Below are positions 1 through 10,700 of a DNA stretch of 64,000 nucleotides, piece by piece. Under the pieces are notes generated by a model, which worked only from the letters and a program-made list of their open reading frames with translations, was not told the DNA's origin and made no database searches. Source of the DNA: Clostridia bacterium (lineage in GTDB: Bacteria; Bacillota; Clostridia; Christensenellales; CAG-138); the NCBI GenBank assembly GCA_017407205.1, contig JAFQXA010000016.1, positions 62,001 to 126,000 of the forward strand, given 5' to 3'. A program made the position numbers and the translations under genes. Numbering within the stretch: the stretch's first letter is position 1; every line of letters starts with the position of its first letter.

Positions 1-320
1 GTAATTATGCTTGCAATCTCATCGGGCGGCATACCTAAGTTGTCAAGTATACGAAAAGCCATAACAGCACCGCTTTGGGCATGGTCGTGACGGTTTATCA
101 CATTACCTATGTCGTGAATATAGCCTGCAATGTAGGCAAGCTCTGCTGTGCGCTCATCATGCCCCGTTTCAAGGAGTATGTTTTTTGCAGTCTCTGCACA
201 CTTGGTCGCATGGGCGTAGGAATGTTCCGTATAGCCTAATGCGCAAAGCGACTCATCGGCTTTTTCAATATATGTTTTTACCGAAATATTGTTTTTTATG
301 TCGTTTGCAGTTATCAGCAT
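1..320 (-). CDS. HD-domain metal-dependent phosphohydrolase (3' part beyond window)
   Basis: The reading frame runs off the left edge; 106 N-terminal codons are visible. It contains the pattern GYIHDIGN followed by RHDHAQSG, typical of HD-superfamily metal phosphohydrolases, where the His-Asp pair binds the metal. The ATG at 320 overlaps the stop of the upstream deaminase gene by 7 bases (ATGCTGA), which suggests translational coupling. Residues such as HSYAHATKCA and the spacing to IHDIGN fit the first helices of the HD fold. The substrate cannot be told from this fragment; a nucleotide or RNA phosphodiester is the usual range for the family. It is transcribed with the SAH/MTA deaminase, but a functional link is only inferred. 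Confidence 0.8.
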   Translation of the reverse strand, partial: MLITANDIKNNISVKTYIEKADESLCALGYTEHSYAHATKCAETAKNILLETGHDERTAELAYIAGYIHDIGNVINRHDHAQSGAVMAFRILDNLGMPPDEIASII

Positions 321-1633
321 AAATCTTCTCCGCTTATGATTTTTTTGGCAAGCTCGTCGGCATCGCTTATTGCTTTTTCTATATCGACCGTCTTGTACTC
401 GCCGTTCTCATAGAGAATCTTGCCCTGTATCATCGTCATGCATACATCACGGCCGCTTGCGCTGTATACTACTGCACTTATCGGGTCATACATGGGGCGT
501 GTTATGGGTGAGTTCATGTCAAGAAGTATTATGTCAGCCTCCAAGCCCTCTTTTATGCGTCCGACTTCGTTTTCTCTGCCCTGTGCCAAAGCTCCGTTAA
601 CCGTTGCAAGCTTTAACGCATCATATGCACACAAGGCTGTCGGGTCATACGAGATACCTTTTGCAAGAAGTGCAGCTGCACGGATTTCCTCAAACAAATC
701 ATGCGTATTGTTGGAACAGCAACCGTCCGTGCCGAGTGCTACGTTCATGCCATGGTCTGTCATCTTGCGAACAGAAGCAATACCGCTTGCAAGCTTTAAA
801 TTGCTTATCGGATTATGTGCACAGCTTACACCCTTTTGAGCAAGCAGGTCCATATCATCATCTGAAAGCCATACGCAGTGTGCGGCTATTGTCTTTCTGT
901 CAAAAACTCCGTTTTCGGCAAGTATCTGCGAGGGCGTTTTGCCGTATTTTTCTATGCAGTTTTCATGCTCGCTCTTTGTTTCGCTGAGATGAATCTGCAT
1001 ATTGAGATTGTACTTGTCAGCAAGATTGTTTACAAAGTGCCATATTTTGGGTGATGAGGTGTATTCTGCGTGTATTGAAGCATCCGCTTTTATTCTTCCG
1101 TTGCCTGCGTTGTGAAACTCACGGCTTAATGTGATCGTTTCCTGAACTCCGCGGTCTGCATCGGGATTAAATGAATCCGCATCAAAGCAAATTATACCGT
1201 TGCAGAATGATGCACGTATGCCCATGTCAAGTGCTACCTGTGCAGCCATGGGCTGGAAGTAATACATATCTGAAATTGATGTTGTGCCCGTTCTTATCAT
1301 CTCTGCAAAGCCGAGGCGAACGCCTGCCTCGATAGCTTCTGCTGTGAGTCTGCCTTCAACGGGAAATACCTTGTCAAAAAGCCATTCGTTGAGTGCATAA
1401 TCGTCAGCATATCCGCGAAGAAGCGACATTGCCGTGTGCGTATGCGTGTTTATGAGCCCCGGCATAAGGATTTTTCCCGTGCAGTCGATTGTGCGTTTTG
1501 ACGGGGCGGAGGGGAGGTCTTTTCCTACATATGTTATGTACTTACCCTCAACACATACATAGCCGTTTAATACTGTGCGGTTTTCATCGCGCATCGTCAA
1601 AATGTCAGCATTACAAAAAAGAATATCGAACAT
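314..1633 (-). CDS. mtaD: 5-methylthioadenosine/S-adenosylhomocysteine deaminase (amidohydrolase)
   Basis: A 439-residue cytosolic amidohydrolase. Metal-ligand motifs are visible: HTHTAMSLLRG near the N terminus, QIHLSET and AAHCVWL in the middle, and ALGTDGCCSN with the catalytic Asp. The family deaminates SAH, MTA or adenosine to inosyl compounds, or acts on related chlorohydrolase substrates. The in-frame TTG at 1648 is not used as the start, because GAGG of a Shine-Dalgarno sequence lies inside that extension 7 bases before the ATG at 1633. The divergent neighbour is ahcY, so the pair would clear SAH by two routes. The exact substrate (SAH, MTA or guanine-type) is inferred from neighbours and family. 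Confidence 0.85.
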   Translation of the reverse strand: MFDILFCNADILTMRDENRTVLNGYVCVEGKYITYVGKDLPSAPSKRTIDCTGKILMPGLINTHTHTAMSLLRGYADDYALNEWLFDKVFPVEGRLTAEAIEAGVRLGFAEMIRTGTTSISDMYYFQPMAAQVALDMGIRASFCNGIICFDADSFNPDADRGVQETITLSREFHNAGNGRIKADASIHAEYTSSPKIWHFVNNLADKYNLNMQIHLSETKSEHENCIEKYGKTPSQILAENGVFDRKTIAAHCVWLSDDDMDLLAQKGVSCAHNPISNLKLASGIASVRKMTDHGMNVALGTDGCCSNNTHDLFEEIRAAALLAKGISYDPTALCAYDALKLATVNGALAQGRENEVGRIKEGLEADIILLDMNSPITRPMYDPISAVVYSASGRDVCMTMIQGKILYENGEYKTVDIEKAISDADELAKKIISGEDLC

Positions 1634-1664
1634 TATATTACCTCGCAATAAAGTTGTTAACTAT

Positions 1665-1715
1665 ATAATACAATATTTCTCATGACTTGCAAAGCATAGG
1701 TTTTTATGGCATAAT
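1665..1715. promoter_or_regulatory. Back-to-back sigma-A promoters of mtaD and ahcY sharing one -35 hexamer
   Basis: TTGCAA at 1687-1692 is its own reverse complement. On the plus strand it is followed after 17 bp by CATAAT (1710-1715), serving ahcY. On the minus strand it is followed after 16 bp by TATTAT (1670-1665), serving mtaD. RNA polymerase could bind in only one direction at a time, so the two genes may be expressed in competition. This is seen in sequence; its use in the cell is inferred. Confidence 0.6.
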
Positions 1716-1748
1716 TACATTGAAGATTTAGAGAATGAGGTAATTATT

Positions 1749-2990
1749 ATGAGTTCAATAAAAGATCCGTCACTTGCACCCCTTGGCTTGAAGCGTATTG
1801 CATGGGTAAAAGAATTCATGCCCTGTCTGCGCGAGCTCGAAAGGAGATTTACAGAGGAACAGCCTTTTAAGGGTATGAAGATTGCAGTTTGTGTTCACCT
1901 TGAAGCAAAAACTGCATATTTGGGACTCTTGCTCCGTGCAGGCGGTGCAGAGGTCGTAGTAACAGGCAGTAACCCTCTTTCAACAAAGGATGATATCTGT
2001 GCAGCACTTGATAGCCTTGGCGTAGAAGTTCATGCATGGTTCGGTGCAACAGAAGAAGAATATGAAGAGCATATCCGCCGCACATTGGAGTTCTGCCCCC
2101 ATATCATTATTGATGACGGTGGCGACTTTGTTGCAATGCTCACAGAAAAGCACCCCGAATACGCTGTTAACCTCATCGGCGGTTGTGAAGAAACAACAAC
2201 CGGTATCCACCGCTTGCGTGCAAGAGAGAAAGCAGGCACATTGACATTCCCCATGATGGCTGTTAACGATGCAAACTGCAAGCACCTCTTTGATAACCGT
2301 CACGGCACAGGTCAGTCCGTCTGGGATGCTATAATGTATACAACAAACAACATGGTAACAGGCCGTACCGTTGTTGTAGCAGGCTATGGTTTCTGCTCAA
2401 GCGGTATTGCAAACCGTGCAAAGGGCTTGGGTGCTAACATCATCGTAACAGAAGTTAACCCCTACCGCGCACTTGAAGCAGCTATGGACGGTCATCGCGT
2501 TATGACGATGGACGAGGCTGCAAAGCTTGGTGATATCTTCATCACGGCAACAGGCTGTAAGGATGTTATAACAGAAAGACATTACAAGGTAATGAAGAAC
2601 AACGCAATGGTAGCAAACGCAGGCCATTTCGATGTTGAGTTCAATAAAAACGACCTTCGCAAGATGTCAAAGAGCGTTACGGAGCGCAAGCCCTTCATCG
2701 AGGGTTATGAACTTGAAGACGGCAGAATCATAAACGTATTGGCAGACGGCAGACTCGTAAATATCGTTGCAGGCAACGGTCACCCTGCCGATATCATGGA
2801 CTTGTCATTTGCAATCCAGGCATTGTCAGCCCGTTACCTCGCACAGCATGGCAAAGAGCTTGAAAACAAGCTCTACGATATCCCCGAAGAAATTGACCAT
2901 GAAGTTGCAATGCTCAAAATAGATGCTATGGGACTTGGACTTGATGTATTGACTCCCGAACAGGAAGCATATTTAAAGGGCGAATATTGA
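1749..2990 (+). CDS. ahcY: Adenosylhomocysteinase (S-adenosyl-L-homocysteine hydrolase)
   Basis: A 413-residue NAD-dependent enzyme that splits SAH into homocysteine and adenosine. It is the short form, without the roughly 40-residue insertion of eukaryote-type enzymes. Seen motifs: DDGGDF and GCEETTTG in the substrate domain, AVNDANCKHLFDNRHGTGQS with the catalytic Lys/Asp, the Rossmann loop VVVAGYGFCSSGIA, and NAGHFDVE. The Rossmann loop is unusual: many family members read GYGxCGxG, while here the third Gly is Ser. The C-terminal end QEAYLKGEY resembles other short enzymes. The product homocysteine can enter methionine synthesis with MetY encoded about 9 kb away. ATG follows GAGG at a normal distance. 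Confidence 0.95.
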   Translation: MSSIKDPSLAPLGLKRIAWVKEFMPCLRELERRFTEEQPFKGMKIAVCVHLEAKTAYLGLLLRAGGAEVVVTGSNPLSTKDDICAALDSLGVEVHAWFGATEEEYEEHIRRTLEFCPHIIIDDGGDFVAMLTEKHPEYAVNLIGGCEETTTGIHRLRAREKAGTLTFPMMAVNDANCKHLFDNRHGTGQSVWDAIMYTTNNMVTGRTVVVAGYGFCSSGIANRAKGLGANIIVTEVNPYRALEAAMDGHRVMTMDEAAKLGDIFITATGCKDVITERHYKVMKNNAMVANAGHFDVEFNKNDLRKMSKSVTERKPFIEGYELEDGRIINVLADGRLVNIVAGNGHPADIMDLSFAIQALSARYLAQHGKELENKLYDIPEEIDHEVAMLKIDAMGLGLDVLTPEQEAYLKGEY

Positions 2991-2992
2991 TT

Positions 2993-3107
2993 TGAAGTTG
3001 TAACTTATAGTGAATATTGAATAAGTGATGTTAAAACTCCGCTTTTGAAAAAGCGGAGTTTTTCCATACAGCACTTTTTAATTATTCAATATTACTTATA
3101 ACTTCAC
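2993..3107 (+). repeat. Palindromic terminator-like repeat, copy 1
   Basis: Begins three bases after the ahcY stop. It has an AT-rich left arm (with AATATTGAATAAG), a strong central hairpin AAAACTCCGC...GCGGAGTTTTT at 3033-3063, and a right arm (ATTCAATATTACTTATAACTTC) that is the inverse of the left arm of copy 2. Bases 3013-3107 are identical to 4396-4490 (95 of 95). The central hairpin with its T-run should act as the ahcY terminator. Related copies follow other genes in this window. Confidence 0.85.
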
Positions 3108-3143
3108 GCAAGTGACGTTCTATTAGCCAAAAATGAAAAAATG

Positions 3144-3172
3144 TTGATTTTGGTGAATAGAGGTGGCATAAT
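3144..3172 (+). promoter_or_regulatory. Promoter of the AAA ATPase gene
   Basis: TTGATT at 3144-3149, 17 bp, CATAAT at 3167-3172. It lies between the repeat and a GAGGTGA ribosome binding site (3181-3187) just before ATG 3192. The gene therefore seems to be an independent unit. Confidence 0.55.
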
Positions 3173-3191
3173 ATTATTGTGAGGTGATTTC

Positions 3192-4385
3192 ATGAAATTG
3201 ATTGAACGAAAACAGTATTTGGATAAAATGATTAATGTTATCGGCACGCCCGATATTAAAGTTATTACCGGCGTGCGCCGAGCGGGCAAATCCAAACTGC
3301 TTGATGCTTTCAAAGAATACATTGTGAAAAACATTCCCAATAACAATATTATTCACATCAATTTTAATTTCCCTGAATATGAACATTTACTTGAATATCG
3401 TCCTTTATACGATTATATCAACTCTCAATATGCAGAGGGTAAGGAGAACTTTGTCTTTATAGACGAGGTGCAGATGTGCGATTGCTTTGAAAAAGCAATT
3501 AACGGCTTGCATGCTTCAGAAAAGTATGACATTTATATCACGGGTTCTAATGCATTCCTTTTAAGTTCTGATCTTGCAACTTTATTTACCGGAAGAACTT
3601 TTGAAATTAAAGTGTATCCGTTCTCTTTCAGTGAATATTTGCAGTATTTTGAGTACACTGATAAATATGTCGCGTTTGATAAGTTTGTACTTGAGGGCGG
3701 CATGGCAGGTTCTTATCTTTATAAGGATCAAGAAGCAAAATATGACTATATTGCCGAAGTGTTTGATACATTAATAGTTCGGGATATCCGCAGAAAATAT
3801 AAAATCCGAAACACTCAGCTTATGGATAAAATTGTGGATTTCTTAATGGATAATATTTCTAATCTTTCTTCTGCAAGAAATATCACAAATGCATTGAGTG
3901 TTGCTATGGAGAAGGTAAATCACACGACTGTCAGCTCGTATATGCAATATCTTTGTAATGCTTTTGCTTTTTATAAAGTTCGCAGATACGATATCAAAGG
4001 CAAAAAGTATCTTTCTGCTAATGATAAATATTATTTAAGCGATCATACTTTCCGCTATGCGAAGCTCGGCACAAAAAATATGGATTATGGCAGAGTGCTT
4101 GAAAATATAGTTGCCGTGGAACTGCTGCGCAGAGGTTATGAGGTATATGTCGGTGTGCTTTATAAAAAAGAAATTGATTTTGTGGCAATTAAGCGTAATG
4201 AAAAAATCTATATTCAAATATCCGACAATATTACAGATGAAAAGACCTTTGAGCGTGAAGTTGCGCCATTGCTCAAAATTAATGATGCCTATCCGAAAAT
4301 GGTCATTGCACGTACTTACCACGATGAATATCAGTATGAGGGTGTAAAGATTGTGGACATATCAGATTGGCTGATGAATAAATGA
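3192..4385 (+). CDS. AAA family ATPase with DUF4143-type C terminus
   Basis: A 397-residue protein. The N-terminal ATPase has Walker A GVRRAGKS at residues 27-34, Walker B FVFIDEVQM near 95, and a sensor-like TGSNAFLLSSDLATLFTGR. This arrangement is typical of the widespread DUF4143-containing ATP-binding proteins. The C-terminal part (GRVLENIVAVELLRRGYEV ... KKEIDFVAI ... IYIQIS) has the D-x(n)-E/Q-x layout of a PD-(D/E)XK nuclease-like fold, as known in the family. Biological role is unknown for most members; association with defence or mobile DNA has been suggested. It has its own promoter and is bracketed by two copies of the same repeat; its stop codon TGA lies inside copy 2. Upstream and downstream genes are unrelated. 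Confidence 0.85.
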   Translation: MKLIERKQYLDKMINVIGTPDIKVITGVRRAGKSKLLDAFKEYIVKNIPNNNIIHINFNFPEYEHLLEYRPLYDYINSQYAEGKENFVFIDEVQMCDCFEKAINGLHASEKYDIYITGSNAFLLSSDLATLFTGRTFEIKVYPFSFSEYLQYFEYTDKYVAFDKFVLEGGMAGSYLYKDQEAKYDYIAEVFDTLIVRDIRRKYKIRNTQLMDKIVDFLMDNISNLSSARNITNALSVAMEKVNHTTVSSYMQYLCNAFAFYKVRRYDIKGKKYLSANDKYYLSDHTFRYAKLGTKNMDYGRVLENIVAVELLRRGYEVYVGVLYKKEIDFVAIKRNEKIYIQISDNITDEKTFEREVAPLLKINDAYPKMVIARTYHDEYQYEGVKIVDISDWLMNK

Positions 4386-4490
4386 AGTTATAAGTAATAT
4401 TGAATAAGTGATGTTAAAACTCCGCTTTTGAAAAAGCGGAGTTTTTCCATACAGCACTTTTTAATTATTCAATATTACTTATAACTTCAC
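4383..4490 (+). repeat. Palindromic terminator-like repeat, copy 2 (perfect 25-bp inverted arms)
   Basis: Starts on the TGA stop of the ATPase gene. Left arm 4383-4407 and right arm 4465-4489 are perfect inverted repeats of about 25 bp. Between them is the central hairpin 4416-4446 followed by T residues. The right 95 bp are identical to copy 1. Such a palindrome with internal stem could fold as one long hairpin and act as a terminator, or be a miniature non-autonomous element. Confidence 0.85.
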
Positions 4491-4618
4491 GAAAGTAAGC
4501 ATGTGATAGAATCCCATATTATAAAACAATTTAATAATGACAAAGAACATAAGAAAAAATAATGATTGGAAAATGATTACAATGTTAAAAAAGTGTTTTC
4601 TTTTTGATTTAATTGCTG

Positions 4619-4734
4619 TATAATACAAGAGTATATTTATAGGTGGAAAAGTGCCCACTTGTGTTTGCCGTCTTTGAACAGCAAACAGGGCAGGGTAAAG
4701 TTACTTTATTTTATACCGCGAAAGCGGTTTCACC
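4619..4734 (+). promoter_or_regulatory. Promoter -10 and structured leader RNA of the giant VWA protein
   Basis: A TATAAT is at 4619-4624; no good -35 is visible. The transcribed leader can fold as a closed junction. P1 is GGTG-g-AAA (4642-4649) with TTTCACC (4728-4734). P2 is TGCCC (4652-4656) with GGGCA (4688-4692), extended by TGTTTGC (4662-4668) with GCAAACA (4681-4687). A small hairpin TAAAG-tta-CTTTA is at 4696-4708. P3 is CCGC-GAAA-GCGG with a GNRA loop at 4716-4727. It does not match riboswitch classes I can recall. The rest of the 270-base gap (4491-4618 and 4735-4754) is AT-rich with nothing else evident. Confidence 0.45.
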
Positions 4735-4767
4735 ATAAGAATAAATTTTTTATAGGAGATGGACGGA

Positions 4768-7700
4768 ATGAAAAGGTTTATTTCTATCATGCTCGCAGTT
4801 ATCATGGTTCTCGGCTTGTTCCCGTTTGGCACAATGGCTCAGACGGAAGAAGCTTTGAATGAAAAGGTAACTGTAGGTGCAACTAATGACGGCGTTGAAG
4901 CTGTTGAAACAGAAGATAAGTCTGCTTCTTCAAAGGCAACGCAGCAGCTCAGCGGTACATACTACCAGAAGGTGGACGATATTGATGATACTTCTGCTAA
5001 GTATCTCATCGTTTATGAAGGCGACGATACGCCTAAGGTATTTACTGCTACTCAGGCTGACGGGAGCATCCAGGGCAGCGCAGCCAATGCTGTTGAAGCA
5101 AGAGTAACACAGCTTGGTACATTAAATGGCGATGGCATTTATGAAATCACCAAAGCGGATGGAACTGCTCTTACAAACTACAGCAAGTGGTATTTCTCCT
5201 CAAGCACAACCGCAGCAGGCGATGCAACGGCTGTTGCTTCCTATATCCAGAATGCTAATAACAGATACTATCTCCAGGGTAATACAACCGTGGATGAAGG
5301 TAAGTATTTCAAGCTTAACCCCACGTCATACAAAGGCTTGACAAATGTTACAAACTACGCTATTGATACGCTTATGCTTCGTCAGTATCCTGTTTCCCCC
5401 TATACTAACGGCACATATCTCTGGCAAAAGCCCGTACAAACCGGTCTTAACGAGTTTACAATTGAACAGATTGCACAGGCTGCAAACTATATTGTAAAAA
5501 AACAGGGCTATTATATGACTCAGAATCCCACAACAGTTACTGTTGCGGGCACAAGCATGGATTATATAGATTTCTATATGATGATGGCAAAGGCTGTTGT
5601 TCAACTCAACGGCAGCGGCACAAAGAATACGATAATCGCGTATGATTCATCATATGTAGCTCCTACAGGTGGTCATTATTTCTCCGACAGCAACACAACG
5701 GCATCCAAGGCGAATTATGTTAAATGGGCAACGACGGATATATCGTACGCTCCTACAAACAGTAATAAACCCCAGTCCAATGAGGTAATGACATCCAAAA
5801 GTGAGGTTTGGTCGCACTGGGCAATGGGCCCCTTGTATACAAGAATTTTGTCCGATATGTATACAAGCGGTTCCTATAGCCTTCCCGCCAACGCATACAT
5901 TGATAGTGGTGCAGGTACATATAAGTCAAGTACTACTACTGCAGGTGCCGGTACGTGGACATATGAAACTGGCGTCTACTATTCCACTACTTTTACTGCT
6001 CGCCAGATAGCAGATGCTGCACTCAAGGCTAATATAGCTTATGCAGGCAACGGTACACTTGCAAACCTTACAAGTGCTACAACAAAAATAGGTAACGTAA
6101 CTGTAACCCAGTATGAGTTGTACCATTTGATGACCCTTGCTCTTAAGGCTCTTAATACCAGCGCTACAACTACCTCTACATTTAAGTGGGAATACATTAC
6201 AACGGGTTCCAGTACAACCAACATGGCAGCTAACGGTACTATCACAAAGGGTAGTGAAGATGCTATCACTAAAGATCAGTATATGAACTTGGTAAACCGT
6301 TCATATACTTGGTTTGTTACTAACGGCAATAATGCAGTTTTGAACTATGCAAGTAATGGTATATACGCCACGCCTACAGCAACATCGGGTACGACATCGG
6401 TTACTTTCAGCACTGGTTGGGTTTCCTATGTACGTCACTGGTTGGTCTTTGCAAGAGCACTTGCATACTATGCAAAGAACGGTTCACTTCCTGCAAGCGC
6501 ATCAATAAGAGTAGGTAAGTACACAACAAACATTACTGCAACAGCAGCACCTTCGGCAACTGTTCCCACACCTCCTCCGGCGGTTGATCCTAATGAGGCT
6601 AATATTCCCTTACCTATTCCCAACAACATATATCAGGATGGTGCAAAACCGTATGCAGATTGTATGTTGGTAATCCCCCGTGCATCAAACAGGGATGCAG
6701 ACGTTCGCTCCTTGCCCTCTGCTGACACGGCAGTTGATTTTGAAGATGGTCTCTTCCTCTTTGCATGGTGGCGCAGTAATTACTATTACAGAACATCTTA
6801 TATCCGCTATACTGACGGCAGATACAGTGATCGCTTCGTATTCTCACCCTCAAGAATAGTATTCACGCAGCTTAAGAGTGGCGGTACAAACGACAATATC
6901 GTAGGCCCCGGCTTGCGTTCTTTCCAGGGCGACTTCTATGACAGAGGCACTGATATTGACGGTGACGGTAAACTTTATCAGTACACTCTCCTCTATAATG
7001 ATTACAGCAGTCCTGCATCAACTGACAATAACTATAAAGCAGAAGTAGTATCTTCACTTCCCGATGCTTTCTCATCATTTCTACACTTCATGCGTCCTTC
7101 CTATATGACAGTATATAAGGAAGTTTCAAACCCTACGGTTACGCTTTTGGAAGAAGAAGAAGAAGCACCCAAGCTTTCAAGTGACGATCCCTTGTACCCC
7201 GAAGAAGGTTCAATTGCTATTACAAAGACGGCAAAGGGCATCAACTGGGAAAACACAGGTGTTGGTGAAGTTGAACTCGGTGCCAAGGGTATTGGTATGC
7301 GCCAGTATACAGACTTTGTAATGATTCTGGATAACTCAAAGTCTCTTTGGGAGTACAACGGTTCAATACAGACAAGTACCGCGGCTGCACCCAAGGCTAT
7401 GGCTTCCTGGACAGCTGTTGATGCTTTTGCGGATATAGTTTTGGCACCCAATAAATATACAGGTGAAGCGTCAAACAACCGCATAGCTCTTGTTTCCTTT
7501 AACTATTACGCAAAGCAGCTTCAAGACTTTACAAATGATATAAGCAAAATAAAGGCCGGCTCAGAGACTGCTTTCACGTATTATAAAGGTGACGGTGCAA
7601 CCAACTATGACGATGCATTCAGAAAAGCAAATGAGTATCTGGCAAGCAGAACAGCTGAAGAAAGAGCAACGCGTGATGCCGTTATCATCTTCTTGACGGA

Positions 7701-10700
7701 CGGTTCTCCCTCTTTCTATAACGACAACCATACTTGGAACCATTGGGGCGTTGCAGACGGTGGATTGACATATACAGGAACTGAAAGTAACTACAAGTAC
7801 GGTCAGGAAAGTGGAAATTCAACTGTTGGTTATAGTAAGGTTATCGCACGTTGGTACGGTGCTTTAGCCGTAGATGTGGCTTCAAGAACAGGTGCAAGAC
7901 TTGATGATAATGCTCGTTGGCAGAATACTTCGCAAGACGGTAAGTTTGCAAGTACCATTGATTACCGCATTCTTGAAGACGTATTTATGTATTCATCCAT
8001 GACAAACAACCTTGGAAATGAGCAGTATTTCCGCACTGACGGTGGAGAGGCTCAGATGATGAAACGTGGCGTTATGAGTGCAACTCATATGTACTCTGAC
8101 AAATCAAAGGAAGAGTATGATGCTGAAATTCACGTTGTAGGTCTTGACGTTGCTGCAGGTTCAACAGCTACGAGTATTTTGGACGGAGATATGACAAGAT
8201 GGGTTAACTTCCCCGTAATGTTCTACACCGGTGCAGAATGCTTAGAAGTTATTGAAAGTATCGCAACTGACGAAAACCATATTTATATGGCAGATAGCGG
8301 TAACCTCGTAGAAAAATTTGAAGAGATCGCTGCAAACTATGTTTTGCCCCCGGCTACGGATACAGAATTGGTTGACGTAATGGGTGAAGATTACGACTTG
8401 CAGTTTGAACCTTTCAACAACGGCACTTCAACTGTTAACCCCACAATCGTTTTGAGGCAGTACAGCATTATCACGCGCGATATGATCGGTGCAACGATAA
8501 ACGGTGAGGTTGTAACAGAAGCTCACGTCGGTAACCGTGATACATCAAAGGCTCCCGTAGTGCTTGAAACAATCACGTTGACAGCAGAGGGCGCAGCTAC
8601 ATCTTCAGCAGTAAGCGGTGATATCTGGACCGGTGATGCTTCGACAGGCACAATCAACGGTAAATATGTAAAGTATGATTTTGCTACAGAAACATTCACA
8701 AGCAATATGGATGTCATCAATGAGGAAGAATATACACTTACATATAATGTATATCTTACGGGCTCATTGGAAGGTGAGCGTCCTCAGGGCGTATATGATA
8801 CAAACGAAGTTGCAACACTTTCATATACAAATATTGACGGTAATGAAGTTACAAAGGTATTCCCCGTACCTAATCTCCCGTGGGGCGGTGCAGTAACGCA
8901 CTATGAATACTACCTCGTTAACCAGGCAGGTATTCCTGTTAACTTTGCAGGTCAGACGGTTGGTACGGAAGCACGCGTAGTTGTTTATGGCCCTATCAAC
9001 AAGGAATTGAATTTGTTCCAGACGTCGGGCAGTCAGGCAATCAACGCAAGTGATAACCTCCCCAGAGGCTACACACTTTACAATCCCGATACTTCATATC
9101 AGGTTACAACAGGTGCTGGCGGCAGCATAACTGTTGTAGATAACGGCACGCCTAAGACAACACTCCTTATAAACGATAATCCCGACAACTCATATGTAGC
9201 GTTCGCAGTTGTTTATAACCAGGGTGCACTCAACGACTTCATGGTTCTTGACTTTGATAAGAAGGTACAGCTTGATGTTACAAAGAATGACATCATGCAG
9301 AACCCGAAGCTCGTAGGTCTTGCACTTAACACGGTTGGTGATGCGGTAACAGCTGTTGAGTATGTTCCTGCTCCGGGACAAACAATAGTTCCCACGCCCA
9401 CACCGACAAAGGCTCCCACACCCACACCCAAGACGACGCCGACACAGGCTCCTACGTCTACACCGACACAGGCTCCGACACCCACGCCCGCGCCTGACAA
9501 TATCTTCACTATTGCAGAAGTTGCACAGGCAGCAAAGACGGCTTTGGCAGGTTATACAAATAATACACCTTTCTATGAAAGTGGTATTACTGTTGACCGT
9601 GTAACAGTAACTCAGCCGAACTACTACATCATATGTGCACAGGCTATTCAGGATATTTATAATAATAAAACAACTGCAACATATAAGAAGGCTGATTATA
9701 ACTACGGCCAGCCTACACTTGTTGCTAACTACGACTTGAAGCAGAATGGGGCAACACCTACAACTGCAACAAAGGCGTTCTACATGAACTATGCAATCCG
9801 TCAGACAGTTTATGTAACAACAGGCGGCGGTGCAACAACGGGCTGTGCAGGTGCATCAGCAAGCTATCCGACAACTGATTCAAATGCAAACGGCTTCCCC
9901 GTAACCGGTTACTCAGGTCAGATGACATATGAAGCAGCACTTTTGATGTTCACGCGTGTACTTGCTTACTATGCTGATAACGGAACATTGCCGAATAGCG
10001 TAACATTGCAGTCGGTTCCGACTACTTATAGTTCTAAGAACGTAAAGAATGACCTCAAGCTCAATGTTGCAGGCAACGAAATTCTTGCAGCAACGGGTGA
10101 TACGGAAACATACAGCGTACCCCTTGGCGCTACAACATTGATAAAGCCCACACTTGAAACAGAGGTAACAGGTCTTTACGGTAACGCTTCAATAGTTGAC
10201 GGTAAGGTTCAGTATGAAATGACTCAGTTCTTAAACGGTAACGAACGTCTCTTCTGCTGGATACAGGCAGGCAACAATAACCTTTACTCGCCTTCAGCAT
10301 TGTGGATAATGCCGGCTACAAACGTATACTATGAAGACACATTTGCAACAGGTACAGAGTCTGAAAATGCAACGAGAATTTACTTCAACGGTAACTGGAC
10401 AACAATCGGCACACCGCAGGATGAATTCCAGTCAAGCAACGGCGAATTGTACGGCTATGATTCTTCATACGGCGATGATACAGGCGACAGTAACGGCTCA
10501 ACAAAGGTATTGGTAAGCACAAGTACAAATACAAACAGTGCTGCAATGTCCTTCGTATTCAACGGCACAGGCTTTGATATCGTAAGCAGAACAACAACAA
10601 CGAGCGGTAAGATGCTTTACAGAATAACAAATGTAAAGACAGGCAAGATCATTTCCCAGAAGGTTGTTGACACGGTTTACAAGAGTGGTTCACTTTATCA

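Noticed and set aside
2030..2303. Minus-strand ORFs inside ahcY
   Set aside because: They are antisense shadows of a strongly conserved coding gene and have no ribosome sites.
3192..4385. Transposase or integrase as driver of the repeat-bracketed cassette
   Set aside because: The only gene inside is an AAA ATPase with no DDE or Tyr-recombinase motif.
4642..4734. Cyclic-di-GMP-I riboswitch
   Set aside because: The GNRA hairpin is on the 3' side and the conserved core bases of that aptamer are absent.
4659..4862. Plus-strand ORF of 67 codons upstream of the giant VWA gene
   Set aside because: It crosses the structured leader and overlaps the signal peptide of the real gene; it has no ribosome site.
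9213..9509. Minus-strand ORF rich in Gly and Val
   Set aside because: It is the complement of the Pro/Thr linker repeats of the VWA protein.
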